A stretch of 64,000 bases of DNA from DAOQVR01 sp035341665. GTDB taxonomy: Bacteria; Chloroflexota; Anaerolineae; JAAYZQ01. Every line of letters starts with the position of its first letter. Position 1 is the first letter of the stretch. The stretch is from the NCBI GenBank assembly GCA_035341665.1, contig DAOQVR010000011.1, positions 88,147-152,146 on the forward strand. The letters run 5' to 3'. The position numbers were made by a program, and so were the translations under genes. The notes under the pieces were generated by a model. The model was not told where the DNA came from. It did not search any database and saw nothing but the letters and a program-made list of their open reading frames with translations. Shown here piece by piece: positions 34,147-42,817 of the stretch.

Positions 34147-35205
34147 TCACACGATCAGCATCGCATCCCCAAAGGAGAAGAAGCGGTATCCCTCCTGGAT
34201 GGCCTGGCCGTAGGCTTCCAAGATCAGCTCGTGCCCGGCAAAGGCCGAGACGAGCATCAGCAGTGTGCTGCGAGGCAGGTGGAAGTTGGTGATCATGGCA
34301 TCCACCGCGCGGAAGCGGTGCCCGGGGTAGATGTAGAGGCCTGTCGGCCCCGAGAAGGCAGACAGGGTTCGCCACGGGCAGGCCGTACCGCCCGGCTCGC
34401 AGCCTTCAGCGGCCGACTCGAGGGAGCGGACCACCGTGGTGCCCACTGCGATCACCCGCCGCCCCTCCAGCCGCGCCCGGTTGACCTGCTCCGCCGTGGG
34501 GGCCGTCACCTCGACCCACTCCGTGTGGATCTGGTGGTCTTCGATCCTCACCTCTTTCACCGGCCGGAAGGTGTCGAGGCCGATGTGCAGCGTCACGAAG
34601 GCCAGCTCGACCCCAAGTCGGTGCAGGTCGACCAGGAGCTCGGGGGTAAAGTGCAGCCCTGCGGTGGAGGCAGCCACCGAGCCCTCGATCCGGCCGTACA
34701 CCGTCTGGTAGCGCTCCGGGTCGGCGAGGGGCACGTGGATGTAGGGGGGGAGGGGCACTTCGCCCATCTCGTGCAGGAGCGGCTCCACCGGCCGGTCAAA
34801 GCGCACAACGCGTGAGCCCGACCCGGTCACCGCCACGATCTCGGCCGAGAGGCCCTGCGGTCCGGCGCCGGCAGCGTCGAAGTGAATCCGGGTGCCTGGC
34901 TGCAGGCCCTTGCCGCGGGTCAGCGCTTCCCAGGTGAGCTCATCCCTGCGGCTGAGGAGCAGGAATTCCACCTTGCCGCCTGTCGCGGCCTTTTTGCCGA
35001 AGAGGCGGGCAGGAATGACGCGCGTCTGGTTCATGACGAGCAGGTCGCCCGGGCGGAGGTAGCCGGTCACCTCACGGAAGGTGCGGTGCTCGATCTGGCG
35101 TGAGGCGCGGTGGACGACCATCAGCCGCGAGGAATCGCGCGGCTCGGCGGGCGTCTGGGCGATCCGCTCCGGGGGCAGGTCGTACTCGAACTGGCTTGTC
35201 TCCAT
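34147..35205 (-). CDS. queA: tRNA preQ1(34) S-adenosylmethionine ribosyltransferase-isomerase
   Basis: Transfers and isomerises ribose from SAM onto preQ1-tRNA, making epoxyqueuosine. The 352 residues have the typical start (FEYDLPPERIAQTPAEPRDS), LLVMNQTRVIPARLFG, LPPYIHVPL, TAGLHFTPELL, ALVTLHIGLDTFRPV-like FVTLHIGLDTF, and a C-terminal YRFFSFGDAMLI. It is the last gene of the six-gene minus-strand unit from 40196. Confidence 0.96.
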   Translation of the reverse strand: METSQFEYDLPPERIAQTPAEPRDSSRLMVVHRASRQIEHRTFREVTGYLRPGDLLVMNQTRVIPARLFGKKAATGGKVEFLLLSRRDELTWEALTRGKGLQPGTRIHFDAAGAGPQGLSAEIVAVTGSGSRVVRFDRPVEPLLHEMGEVPLPPYIHVPLADPERYQTVYGRIEGSVAASTAGLHFTPELLVDLHRLGVELAFVTLHIGLDTFRPVKEVRIEDHQIHTEWVEVTAPTAEQVNRARLEGRRVIAVGTTVVRSLESAAEGCEPGGTACPWRTLSAFSGPTGLYIYPGHRFRAVDAMITNFHLPRSTLLMLVSAFAGHELILEAYGQAIQEGYRFFSFGDAMLIV

Positions 35206-35230
35206 GGGGTCCCTGCGCGTGCCAAGCCGC

Positions 35231-36046
35231 TTACAGCGCGGAAAAGCTCACCAGCTCGATGTCCGGCGCATAGAGGCGCTGCTTGACGCGCGGGTCGAGG
35301 AGAGCAAGCAGGTCCTGCTCGCGCCAGCCGCCGCCATACCCTGGGTGCGCCAGCAGCTCGCTGACCCAGCCGTCGCGCAGGCCGTCGAGGATCGAGAGCA
35401 GGTACTCCGGCGTCCGGTTCCCTTCCATCGAAAAGTGCTGGATGAATGTGTTGGGGCGGCGGATGCCGGCGCGGTCCACCCGGGCCCGGTAGCGGGTGCC
35501 CTGAAACCGGATGAGCCAAGCCGGGAGCTTGTTGTGGCGAGCATAGAGGGGCACCATCTCCTCCAGGTCATCGCCGAAGGGGGCGCGGATGGGCAGGCGG
35601 TACTCCCGCGCCAAGTCCAGTGTCACGCCGAACCTGTCGGGGCGGATGTACGACACCGCGCAGTGGTTGTCCAGGTGATCGGGCAGGCGGCCCACGCCGG
35701 CGGCAAAGCGCTCGATCTGTGCGCGGAACTCGGCGCGGAGCTGGGCGGTGGTCCCTGGGCGGAGGCTGCGCAGGATCTGCCCGTCGGCCATGAAGCGGCC
35801 GTCCTTGCCCAGCAGGGCCGGGACTTCTGCGGGGGGCAGCACCGGCAGCCCGTCGTTGAAGGTCAGGTGCACGCCTGCCCCCAGCTCGGGGTGTGCGCGG
35901 AGGTAGGCAGCTGCCTGGGGCCAGGCGGGCTTGTTGGTCATGCACGAGGTGCTGGTGACGAGTCCTGCCTGGTGCAGATCGATGATCCCACGCACCACGC
36001 CCTCATCCGTGCCAAAGTCGTCGGCGTTTACGATCAACCGTCTCAT
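35231..36046 (-). CDS. YdjC/ChbG family carbohydrate deacetylase
   Basis: 271 residues of the ChbG/HpnK deacetylase superfamily. Metal-site motifs: NADDFG (7-12), GVHLTFND (about 58), LDNH (about 125) and ELLAHPGY (about 232). The family removes N-acetyl groups from chito-oligosaccharides or sugar lipids. The substrate here is unknown. It lies 69 bp after miaB and 25 bp before queA. Confidence 0.88.
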   Translation of the reverse strand: MRRLIVNADDFGTDEGVVRGIIDLHQAGLVTSTSCMTNKPAWPQAAAYLRAHPELGAGVHLTFNDGLPVLPPAEVPALLGKDGRFMADGQILRSLRPGTTAQLRAEFRAQIERFAAGVGRLPDHLDNHCAVSYIRPDRFGVTLDLAREYRLPIRAPFGDDLEEMVPLYARHNKLPAWLIRFQGTRYRARVDRAGIRRPNTFIQHFSMEGNRTPEYLLSILDGLRDGWVSELLAHPGYGGGWREQDLLALLDPRVKQRLYAPDIELVSFSAL

Positions 36047-36115
36047 TCTTGCCCCATCCTTGCCTTTGGCCCGAAGGCCGCCTATGAGCCGCCGTCCGTG
36101 TGGAGGCGCCCCGGA

Positions 36116-37417
36116 CTAGGTGCCAGCCGGCTCGCCCTGGAGCGACCAGGGTCCAGTGCGCGTGATGCGCACCGGCACCAGCTCGCCCTGCCGGCCGGTC
36201 TCACCCACGTCAAAGAAGACGAGCTTGTTGGTGCGCGTCCGCCCGCGCCACTTGCCCCTCTGGCGATCCTCGACCAGCACCTCGACCACGGTGCCCAGGA
36301 GCGCCGCATTGATCTCGCCGACCACGCGCTCCTGCAGGTCATCCACCGCACGGCGCCGCCGCTCCTTCTCCGCCGCCGGCACGTCGTCCGGCAGGCGCTC
36401 TGCCGGTGTGCCCGGCCGCGGCGAGTAGGCGGCGACGTGAACCATGTCAAAGCGCAGCTCCTCGAGCAGGCGGTAGGTCGCTTCGAACTGCGCTGCGGTC
36501 TCGCCGGGGAAGCCGGCGATCACATCCGTCGCCAGGCCGGCGCCGGGCATGGCGCTGCGGATGTGCGCCACCAGCTCCCTGTACTGGGCGGCGGTATAGC
36601 CGCGGCCCATGCGGCGCAGAACCGTGTCGTCGCCCGACTGGACCGGAAGCTCGATGTGCTCGCACACCTTGGGCAGGTGCGCCGCAGTCTCGATCAGCCG
36701 CCCGGTCATGTCGGCCGGGTGCGAGGTCAGGAAGCGGATGCGGGCCAGCCCACCGGCTAGATGGACCGCCTCCAGCAGGCCGGCCAGGTCGACCGGGTTC
36801 TGGCCGGGCCCGGCAGGGGGCAGGTCGTGACCGTACGAGTCGACGTTCTGACCCAACAGGGTGACCTCCCTGACGCCCCGCCCGGCCAGCTCGCGGACCT
36901 CTGCGGCGATCTCGGCCAGGGGGCGGCTGACCTCGCGGCCGCGGCGCAGGCGCACGATGCAATAGGTGCAGAGGTGATCGCAGCCGTAGCTGATGGGCAC
37001 GCCGGCTGCGACCGGCACACGTCGAACGGCGGGTGCACGGCTCTCCCCGGCCGGGGCACACCACCCTCCTCCGGCCGTCTGCCTGGCGAACGCGACGGCC
37101 GAGTCAATGTCCGAGGGTGCGATGAAGGCGTCGACCCACGGGTAGCGCGCCTGCAGGGCGGCCGTTTCGTGCACGAAGCAGCCCATCAGCGCCAGGCGCA
37201 CGCCCGGCCGGCGGTGTTTCAGCCCCTTGAGCGAAGTGAGCCGGCCGGCGACCTTGTCTTCTGCGCTCTGGCGGACAACGCAGCTGTTCAGCAGCACCAG
37301 GTCGGCCTCTTCGGCGCCCGCGGCCGGGGCAAACCCGAGCCGCTCCAGCTCTTCGGCCACCTGCCTCGAGTCGGCAAAGTTCATCTGGCAGCCGATGGTC
37401 CAGAGGTAATACTTCAT
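36116..37417 (-). CDS. miaB: tRNA-2-methylthio-N6-dimethylallyladenosine synthase
   Basis: A 433-residue radical SAM methylthiotransferase. The N-terminal UPF0004 domain carries three cluster Cys (TIGCQMNFADS, NSCVVR, MGCFVHE). The radical SAM cluster is CDHLCTYCIV (about 148-155), and a TRAM RNA-binding domain ends the protein (about 365-433). The motif NFADS, in place of MNxxDS, and the NSC spacing fit MiaB better than RimO or MtaB. It lies 12 bp after rfbC. Confidence 0.93.
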   Translation of the reverse strand: MKYYLWTIGCQMNFADSRQVAEELERLGFAPAAGAEEADLVLLNSCVVRQSAEDKVAGRLTSLKGLKHRRPGVRLALMGCFVHETAALQARYPWVDAFIAPSDIDSAVAFARQTAGGGWCAPAGESRAPAVRRVPVAAGVPISYGCDHLCTYCIVRLRRGREVSRPLAEIAAEVRELAGRGVREVTLLGQNVDSYGHDLPPAGPGQNPVDLAGLLEAVHLAGGLARIRFLTSHPADMTGRLIETAAHLPKVCEHIELPVQSGDDTVLRRMGRGYTAAQYRELVAHIRSAMPGAGLATDVIAGFPGETAAQFEATYRLLEELRFDMVHVAAYSPRPGTPAERLPDDVPAAEKERRRRAVDDLQERVVGEINAALLGTVVEVLVEDRQRGKWRGRTRTNKLVFFDVGETGRQGELVPVRITRTGPWSLQGEPAGT

Positions 37418-37429
37418 GCGAGCGCCGGG

Positions 37430-37987
37430 CTACTCCCACACAAAATCGTGGTCCGCATCCCGCAGGAGCGGCAGCGCGGCATCCTTGGGCGAGAGCAGCG
37501 GAGAGGCGACCGGCCACTGCACGCCGATTTCGGGGTCGCACCACAGAATCCCGCGATCGAGGGCAGGCGCGTACTCCTCGGTCACCTTGTAGATGACGTC
37601 CGCCGTCTCGCTGAGCACGCAGAACCCGTGGGCAAAGCCGGGCGGCACGTAGAGTGCGTGCCCGCTGCCGGCCGTGAGCACCAGGGACACCCATTGGCCG
37701 TAGGTCGGCGAGCCGCGCCGGATATCGACGGCGACGTCAAGCACCTCGCCGCCGGTGACCATCACCAGCTTGCCCTGCGCCTTGGGCTGTTTCTGGTAGT
37801 GCAGGCCGCGCAGGGTTCCGCGCCGCGAGTGCGACCAGTTGTCCTGGACAAAGGGGCCGGGGATGCCAAGCTCGGTGAACTCGGAGAGCTTGTAGGTCTC
37901 CAGGAAAAAGCCCCGGTCGTCGGGGTAGCGGCGCGCCTCGACCAGGATCACGCCGGGAATGGCTAGGTGCTGGAACTGGAAAGGCAT
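37430..37987 (-). CDS. rfbC: dTDP-4-dehydrorhamnose 3,5-epimerase
   Basis: 185-residue cupin-type epimerase of dTDP-rhamnose synthesis. Active-site motifs are visible: RYPDDRGFFLETY, QDNWSHSRRGTLRGLHYQ with the catalytic His, DVAVDIRRGSPTYG, and YVPPGFAHGFCVL. rfbA and rfbB lie about 10 kb away in another minus-strand unit, and rfbD is not in the window. Confidence 0.95.
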   Translation of the reverse strand: MPFQFQHLAIPGVILVEARRYPDDRGFFLETYKLSEFTELGIPGPFVQDNWSHSRRGTLRGLHYQKQPKAQGKLVMVTGGEVLDVAVDIRRGSPTYGQWVSLVLTAGSGHALYVPPGFAHGFCVLSETADVIYKVTEEYAPALDRGILWCDPEIGVQWPVASPLLSPKDAALPLLRDADHDFVWE

Positions 37988-38061
37988 CTGTGCTGTGACC
38001 TCATTGGTATGCTCTCCTGTCCGGTGCGCGTCGGGCGCCGGGCAGGCAAAGGCCGGCCTGC

Positions 38062-39447
38062 CTATGCGAGGCCAAGCCGGCGCAGGATCTCGCGCGCTGC
38101 GACCAGGCCCGAGGCCGAAGCCTGCACCAGGCCCCGGGTCAAGCCCGCGCCGTCGCCAGCCGCGAAGAGGTTGTGGACGCCCGTCTCGAGATCGTGGGTC
38201 AGGTCCAGTCGCGACGAATAGAACTTGGCTTCAACGCCGTACAGCAGGGTGTGCCGCGATGCCACGCCTGGCGCCACCTGGTCGAGTGCGTCGATCATCT
38301 CGAGGATGTTCACCACGTAGCGGTGCGGCAGCACGAGCGCCAGGTCGCCGGGCGTTGCCTCGCGCAGGGTGGGGCGGGTGATGCAGCGCTCCAGGCGTTG
38401 GTCCGTCGTGCGCCGCCCGGACCGCAGGTCCCCGAGCCTCTGCACGATGATCCCGCCTGACAGGAGGTTGGCGAGCCGGGCGATGTATTTGCCGTAGGCG
38501 ATCGGCTCCTTGAAGGGCTCGGTGAAGCTCTTGCTGACCAACAGTGCCAGGTTCGTGTTCTCTGTCCTCTTGGTGGCGTAGGAATGGCCGTTTACGGTCA
38601 TGACATCGCCGGCCCACTCGGTCACGACCTCCCCATAGGGGCAGACGCAAAAGGTCCGCACACGATCGTCAAAGGCGGACGAAAAGTACTGGAACTTGGG
38701 CTCGTACAGCAGGTCGGTCAGGTTGGCCAAGACGTGCGCGGGCAGCTCCATGCGCACGCCGATATCGACCGGATTGACGCTCAGCCGCAGTTTCAGGTCG
38801 CCGGCCAGCTGGCTGAGCCAATCGGCTCCTTCGCGGCCCGGGGCCACGACGACATGGCGCGCGGAGAGCACCTCGCCCTTTGCCGTCTCGACCCCTGTCA
38901 CCGTGCCGTCGTCCGTGAGGATGTGCGTCACGTCAGTGCGGGTGCGGATCTCCACTCCGCGGCTCACCAGCTCATGGTACATCGCGAGGAGAATGTCGCC
39001 GCTGCGCTCCGTTCCGAGGTGGCGGATCGGATAGTGCTGCAGGTGCAGGCCGGCCAACGCCGCCCTGCGGGCCACCTCTTCGATGCGGTCCTGGTCGCCG
39101 CTGTAGGGCGTGCCGCTCGCACCAAAGCGCACCCAGAGGCGATCCACTTCCCCGACCAGCCGGTCGGCCTCGGGCTGACCACGGACGTCGGCCAGGAACC
39201 CCCCGACCTGGGTGGTGAGGGTGAGCTTGCCGTCGGAGAAGGCGCCCGAGCCTCCCCAGCCCGTCATCAGGTTGCAGGTGGAGCACTTCATGCAGCGTCC
39301 CTGCTCGCGTGAGGGGCAGTGGCGCTTGTCCAGCGACGGCCCTTTGTCCAGCATCAGGACGCGGGGGCGCGCCGCTTGAGTCAGCTCCAGGGCGGCGAAG
39401 ATGCCGGCCGGCCCTGCTCCGACGATGATCACGTCATACAGGCTCAT
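38062..39447 (-). CDS. FAD-dependent oxidoreductase
   Basis: 461 residues. The N-terminal Rossmann motif VIIVGAGPAGIFAALEL binds FAD. A cluster of four Cys follows (HCPSREQGRCMKCSTCNLMTGW, about 45-66), then GGSGAFSDGKL, and a C-terminal LFAAGDGAGLTRGLVQASASG closes the FAD site. This matches the family of YhiN/HI0933-distant FAD proteins annotated as NAD(P)/FAD-dependent oxidoreductase. No substrate is known. ATG 39447 is preferred to the GTG six bases upstream. It starts immediately after the methyltransferase stop. Confidence 0.85.
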   Translation of the reverse strand: MSLYDVIIVGAGPAGIFAALELTQAARPRVLMLDKGPSLDKRHCPSREQGRCMKCSTCNLMTGWGGSGAFSDGKLTLTTQVGGFLADVRGQPEADRLVGEVDRLWVRFGASGTPYSGDQDRIEEVARRAALAGLHLQHYPIRHLGTERSGDILLAMYHELVSRGVEIRTRTDVTHILTDDGTVTGVETAKGEVLSARHVVVAPGREGADWLSQLAGDLKLRLSVNPVDIGVRMELPAHVLANLTDLLYEPKFQYFSSAFDDRVRTFCVCPYGEVVTEWAGDVMTVNGHSYATKRTENTNLALLVSKSFTEPFKEPIAYGKYIARLANLLSGGIIVQRLGDLRSGRRTTDQRLERCITRPTLREATPGDLALVLPHRYVVNILEMIDALDQVAPGVASRHTLLYGVEAKFYSSRLDLTHDLETGVHNLFAAGDGAGLTRGLVQASASGLVAAREILRRLGLA

Positions 39448-39449
39448 GG

Positions 39450-40196
39450 TCACTTTCCGTTCTCTCCGTCTGCGACCGGCGGCGGATTGGGCGCTCCCTT
39501 CGAGGAAACGCGGACGATCGGCACAAGCCAGGCGGCGTCCAAGCGCACATCCCCAGGAGGCAAGCCAGAGAGCCGGGCCATCTCGCGCAGCTCGGCCCGG
39601 CTATACCCCGCCCGCACAGACTCGTAGTACCCACCGTAGCCGCCGTAGCTACCAAAGGGCAAGCTCAGCACAGGGATGCTGGCGTAGGCAAACAGCCTTT
39701 GAAACAGGCTCACTTCCCGGCAGACGTCCGCGACATAGTACCGGCCGCCGGGTGCCAGCACGCGCGCAATCTCGTCGAACACGCGGACAGGGTCTGCCCA
39801 GTGGTGCAGCGCAAAGGAGCTCATCACGAGATCAAAGCTGCCGGAGTCGAAGGGCAGACGGTGGGCATCGCCCTGGACCCATGCGATGCGGCCGTCCATG
39901 CCGGCTCGCACGGCGTTTCGCCGCGCGAGATCTACCATGTGCCCTGCCAGATCGAGCCCAACCACGGACAGATTGGGCGCCCTCCGGGCGACCTCCATCG
40001 ACACATATCCCGGCCCCGCACCGACGTCCAAGGCGCGGCCCGCGGTTACCCCCACGCCCAGAGCCCCTGCCACGAAGAGCCGGTAGGCGGCGCCCACGAA
40101 AGGCGTCCGGGCCGTCAAGTCGTAGAGCACGGTCACTGCTTTGGGCTCAACCGCGCCCGCTTCTGGAACGCGATGCCGCAGATGCAGATATCCCAT
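39450..40196 (-). CDS. class I SAM-dependent methyltransferase
   Basis: 248 residues with motif I ALDVGAGPGYVSMEVA (about 55), VVGLDLAGHMVDLA, and motif post-I GDAHRLPFDSGSFDLVMSSFALHHW, typical of the UbiE/COQ5-like methyltransferase_11 family. A Gly/Tyr-rich stretch (FGSYGGYGGYYES) follows the core. ATG 40196 is the likely start, 57 nt after the predicted transcript start. The target is unknown. First gene of the minus-strand unit ending with queA. Confidence 0.87.
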   Translation of the reverse strand: MGYLHLRHRVPEAGAVEPKAVTVLYDLTARTPFVGAAYRLFVAGALGVGVTAGRALDVGAGPGYVSMEVARRAPNLSVVGLDLAGHMVDLARRNAVRAGMDGRIAWVQGDAHRLPFDSGSFDLVMSSFALHHWADPVRVFDEIARVLAPGGRYYVADVCREVSLFQRLFAYASIPVLSLPFGSYGGYGGYYESVRAGYSRAELREMARLSGLPPGDVRLDAAWLVPIVRVSSKGAPNPPPVADGENGK

Positions 40197-40259
40197 CTTT
40201 TCACACCGGGAGCGCCCGCCCATCCCCACTCCAGCGGGAGGGCAGGGCGACGCAGCGCC

Positions 40260-40288
40260 ATTGTAGCATGCGGGCAGCAAAGACTCAA
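40260..40288 (-). promoter_or_regulatory. promoter of the methyltransferase-to-queA unit
   Basis: Minus-strand TTGAGT, 17 bp, TACAAT with extended TGC. The start is near 40253. It diverges from the lexA promoter, whose -35 is 61 bp away. Confidence 0.8.
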
Positions 40289-40349
40289 GTCCCGGCTCCG
40301 CAGATTGGTGAATATCGCAAAAAACGCCTCAGAAAACCCAAAAAAGGGC

Positions 40350-40378
40350 TTGACAGAGAACGCATGTTCTGGTATAAT
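40350..40378 (+). promoter_or_regulatory. lexA promoter with internal LexA box
   Basis: TTGACA (40350-40355), 17 bp, TATAAT (40373-40378), extended TGG. The palindrome AGAACGCATGTTCT (40357-40370) fills the spacer, so bound LexA would block the polymerase. The GAAC-N4-GTTC core is the Gram-positive type of SOS box. Confidence 0.93.
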
Positions 40379-40437
40379 GGCGTCGAACAGATGAGCTAGG
40401 GCCTGCCCAGGCGGGCCGAAACGAAGGAGGAAGATGC

Positions 40438-41091
40438 ATGGAAACTGAGCTGACCGAGCGCCAGGGCAAGATCCTGGGCTTTATCCGGGACTTTCTCGAG
40501 GAGCGCCACTTTCCGCCCACCATTCGCGAGATTGGCGAGGCTGTGGGCATCTCGTCCACCTCGGTTGTCAAGTACAACCTCGAGGCCCTCAGGCGCAAGA
40601 AGCTGATCGAGCGAGACGACGAGATCTCCCGCGGGATCCGCCTCGTGGAAGAGACAGTGCGCCGCGTTGCCAGCACGATCCAGATCCCGGTGCTGGGGCG
40701 CATTGCGGCCGGCGTTCCGATCCCCGTCCCCGAGTCGACCTTTTCTCCCTTTGGCTACGACCGGTCGATCGAGCTGACGCGCGACATTGTCAAGGATGAC
40801 GAAAAGGTCTACGCCCTCGAGGTCCAGGGAGACTCGATGATCGACGCGCTTATCCACGACGGCGACATTGTCATCATGCGCCACCAGGAGCGGGTCGAGA
40901 ACGGAGAGCTTGCCGCGGTCTGGCTCCGCTCGCGCGAGGAGACGACTCTCAAGCGCTTTTACCTGGAGGGTGACCAAGGGGATCGGGTCCGGCTGCAGCC
41001 TGCCAACCCACTGATGAAGCCGATGTACTTTCCGGCGGCCGACGTCCAGGTGATGGGAAAGGTGGTGGTGGTCATCCGCCAGCTCAATTAG
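40438..41091 (+). CDS. lexA: SOS-response repressor LexA
   Basis: 217 residues. The N-terminal winged helix (1-70, with PPTIREIGEAVGISSTSVVKYN as recognition region) binds the operator. The self-cleavage bond is A91-G92 in RIAAGVP, with catalytic S133 in GDSMID and K172 in TTLKRF. Cleavage would be triggered by RecA filaments. ATG 40438 follows AAGGAGG. It is autoregulated through the box in its promoter, and the same box controls the next operon. Confidence 0.97.
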   Translation: METELTERQGKILGFIRDFLEERHFPPTIREIGEAVGISSTSVVKYNLEALRRKKLIERDDEISRGIRLVEETVRRVASTIQIPVLGRIAAGVPIPVPESTFSPFGYDRSIELTRDIVKDDEKVYALEVQGDSMIDALIHDGDIVIMRHQERVENGELAAVWLRSREETTLKRFYLEGDQGDRVRLQPANPLMKPMYFPAADVQVMGKVVVVIRQLN

Positions 41092-41235
41092 CGGCGAGCG
41101 CGGCCGAGTCGGGCGGCAAGAGGGGGTCAACCGGGCAGAGAGGCACCCCCTCCGTTGGCATCCCCCTCAGCAGGCACAGCGACGGCATGGAGTAGAACGC
41201 CCCGTTAAATATTCCGCAAGAGGCCATTTCCCCCC

Positions 41236-41279
41236 TTGACACAGAACGCATGTTCTAGTATAATCAGAACATGCGTTCT
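41236..41279 (+). promoter_or_regulatory. promoter with two LexA boxes
   Basis: TTGACA (41236-41241), 17 bp, TATAAT (41259-41264). Box 1 AGAACGCATGTTCT (41243-41256) fills the spacer and is identical to the lexA box. Box 2 AGAACATGCGTTCT (41266-41279) is its exact reverse complement and covers the predicted start at 41271. The centres are 23 bp apart, about two helical turns, on one face of the DNA. Confidence 0.93.
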
Positions 41280-41298
41280 ACATTCACAGGAGGCAGCG

Positions 41299-41766
41299 AT
41301 GATACAGACCTTTCCCGTCATTCGAGAGCCGCAGGAAGCCACCGGCACCCAGATGGGCTGCGAGCACCGCACTGTGTCCAGGGATGGACGGATCGTGTGT
41401 GCCAAGATCACGCAGGGCGATAACAGCATCTCGCCCGAGGTCTGCCGGAGCTGTCCGGCGCGATCGGTGAACTGCGCGCACCTCAGGTTCTCTCTGAGCC
41501 GGGCCGTCCATACGCCGCTCATCGTGCGCTTCAACGGGCGGACCGAGATCTGGTCGGATGACGCTCCGGAGCTTCTCTTCTGCCATGCGGCGTGCGCCGA
41601 GCGCGTGCTGCCCATCCTCCAGACGCGGAGCTGCGCGGCCTGTCCCCTGCGGACTCCGTGCCAGGGCGCGGTGCCTGCGGCACGGCCTCCGCGCGCACAG
41701 CGCGCAGCCGGCAGGGTTGTGGCCTTCCAGGGCCGTGAGCCGGAGCCGGTGCTCGCCGCAGGGTAG
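41299..41766 (+). CDS. SOS-controlled cysteine-rich protein of unknown function
   Basis: 155 residues; ATG 41299 follows AGGAGG. Ten Cys fall into two groups, C21, C34, C49, C52, C59 and C95, C99, C112, C115, C121, with nearby H23, H61 and H96. These suggest two zinc or Fe-S sites. The C-terminal 35 residues are Ala/Arg/Pro-rich and probably disordered. No known family was recognised. It is the first gene under the double LexA operator and ends 4 bp before the FtsK-like gene. Confidence 0.85.
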   Translation: MIQTFPVIREPQEATGTQMGCEHRTVSRDGRIVCAKITQGDNSISPEVCRSCPARSVNCAHLRFSLSRAVHTPLIVRFNGRTEIWSDDAPELLFCHAACAERVLPILQTRSCAACPLRTPCQGAVPAARPPRAQRAAGRVVAFQGREPEPVLAAG

Positions 41767-41770
41767 GCGC

Positions 41771-42817
41771 ATGCAAAACCAGGCGCTGCACTTCCAGGCG
41801 GACCGGATTGAGCTTGTGCTCGCTGCGCACAGGCTGCCCGCGCGCGTGACGGGGGGACAGGTCACGCCGCGCCTCGTGCGATTCCAGGTTGCCACACCGC
41901 TGGGCGTCCGTCTCGACAAGGTCCAGCGCCTGTCGGAGGAGATTGCCCTGTCGCTCGGCTCGCCCTCGTGCCGCGTCTTTCGGCAGAACGACCAGCTCCA
42001 GGTCGAAGTGCCGCGCGATGCACCGCAGGCAGTTCCGCTGCTGGGTCTCCTTCGCCGCCTCTCGCAGGAGACGCGGGCGATCCCGGCACACACTGCCCTG
42101 CTCGGCCTCGATCAAGATGGGGTGCCGCTGCTGCTCCGCCTTCCCTCTCCGGACGTCGCCCACGTGCTGATCGCAGGCACGACCGGTTCGGGCAAGACGG
42201 CCCTGGCGCGCTCCATCATCACGTCTCTGGCCATGCTCAACCCGCCGCAAGCCCTACAGCTCCTCCTGATCGACCCGAAGGCGAGGGGCCTGGCGCCTCT
42301 CGCCTCGCTTCCGCACCTGCTCCTTCCGGTGCTCTCCCGCACGGAGGAAGCCCTGGGTGCGCTTCAGCGGCTCGTCGTGGAGATGGAGCATCGTGACCGC
42401 AACGCCCGCTGTACCCCGCGCATCGTCGTCGTGCTGGACGAGCTGGCCGACCTGGTGCAGACGGGCGGCAGGCCCATGGAGACGGCGCTCACCCGGCTGA
42501 CGCAGAGAGGCCGAGAGGCGGGCATCCACCTGATTGCGTGCGCGCAGAAGCCGACAGCGCTCGTGATTGGGTCGCTCGTCAAGTCCAACTTTCCCGTGCG
42601 CCTGGTCGGCGCTGTTGCCTCGCCGGAGGACGCCAAGGTCGCCTCGGGCCTGCCCAACACAGGGGCGGAGCGGCTGCTGGGCCAAGGCGACTTTCTTCTC
42701 ATCGCCAAGGGCCAGGTCATGCGCCTGCAGGCCGCCTACATCGACCCGGCCGGGGTGGCCGCTGTGGCCGCCGGGCTGCGGCCCGGCCCATCCAAGAGAT
42801 ATGACCTGGGGGCTTGA
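41771..42817 (+). CDS. short FtsK/SpoIIIE-type DNA translocase-like ATPase
   Basis: 348 residues. The N-terminal part (about 25-90) matches the FtsK alpha domain (PRLVRFQVATPLGVRLDKV, EEIALSLGSPSCRV). The motor core has Walker A GTTGSGKT (136-143), LLLIDPKARGL, Walker B VVVLDELADL (about 220) and GIHLIACAQKP. The N-terminal membrane domain and the C-terminal gamma (KOPS-reading) domain of true FtsK are absent. The next gene encodes a small membrane protein that could supply an anchor. It is LexA-controlled; it may pump DNA or move it during damage, which is inference. Confidence 0.9.
   Translation: MQNQALHFQADRIELVLAAHRLPARVTGGQVTPRLVRFQVATPLGVRLDKVQRLSEEIALSLGSPSCRVFRQNDQLQVEVPRDAPQAVPLLGLLRRLSQETRAIPAHTALLGLDQDGVPLLLRLPSPDVAHVLIAGTTGSGKTALARSIITSLAMLNPPQALQLLLIDPKARGLAPLASLPHLLLPVLSRTEEALGALQRLVVEMEHRDRNARCTPRIVVVLDELADLVQTGGRPMETALTRLTQRGREAGIHLIACAQKPTALVIGSLVKSNFPVRLVGAVASPEDAKVASGLPNTGAERLLGQGDFLLIAKGQVMRLQAAYIDPAGVAAVAAGLRPGPSKRYDLGA

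Noticed and set aside
41236..41766. SOS Cys-rich protein starting at 41236
   Set aside because: That start lies in the -35 box. ATG 41299 has AGGAGG and lies after the predicted transcript start.
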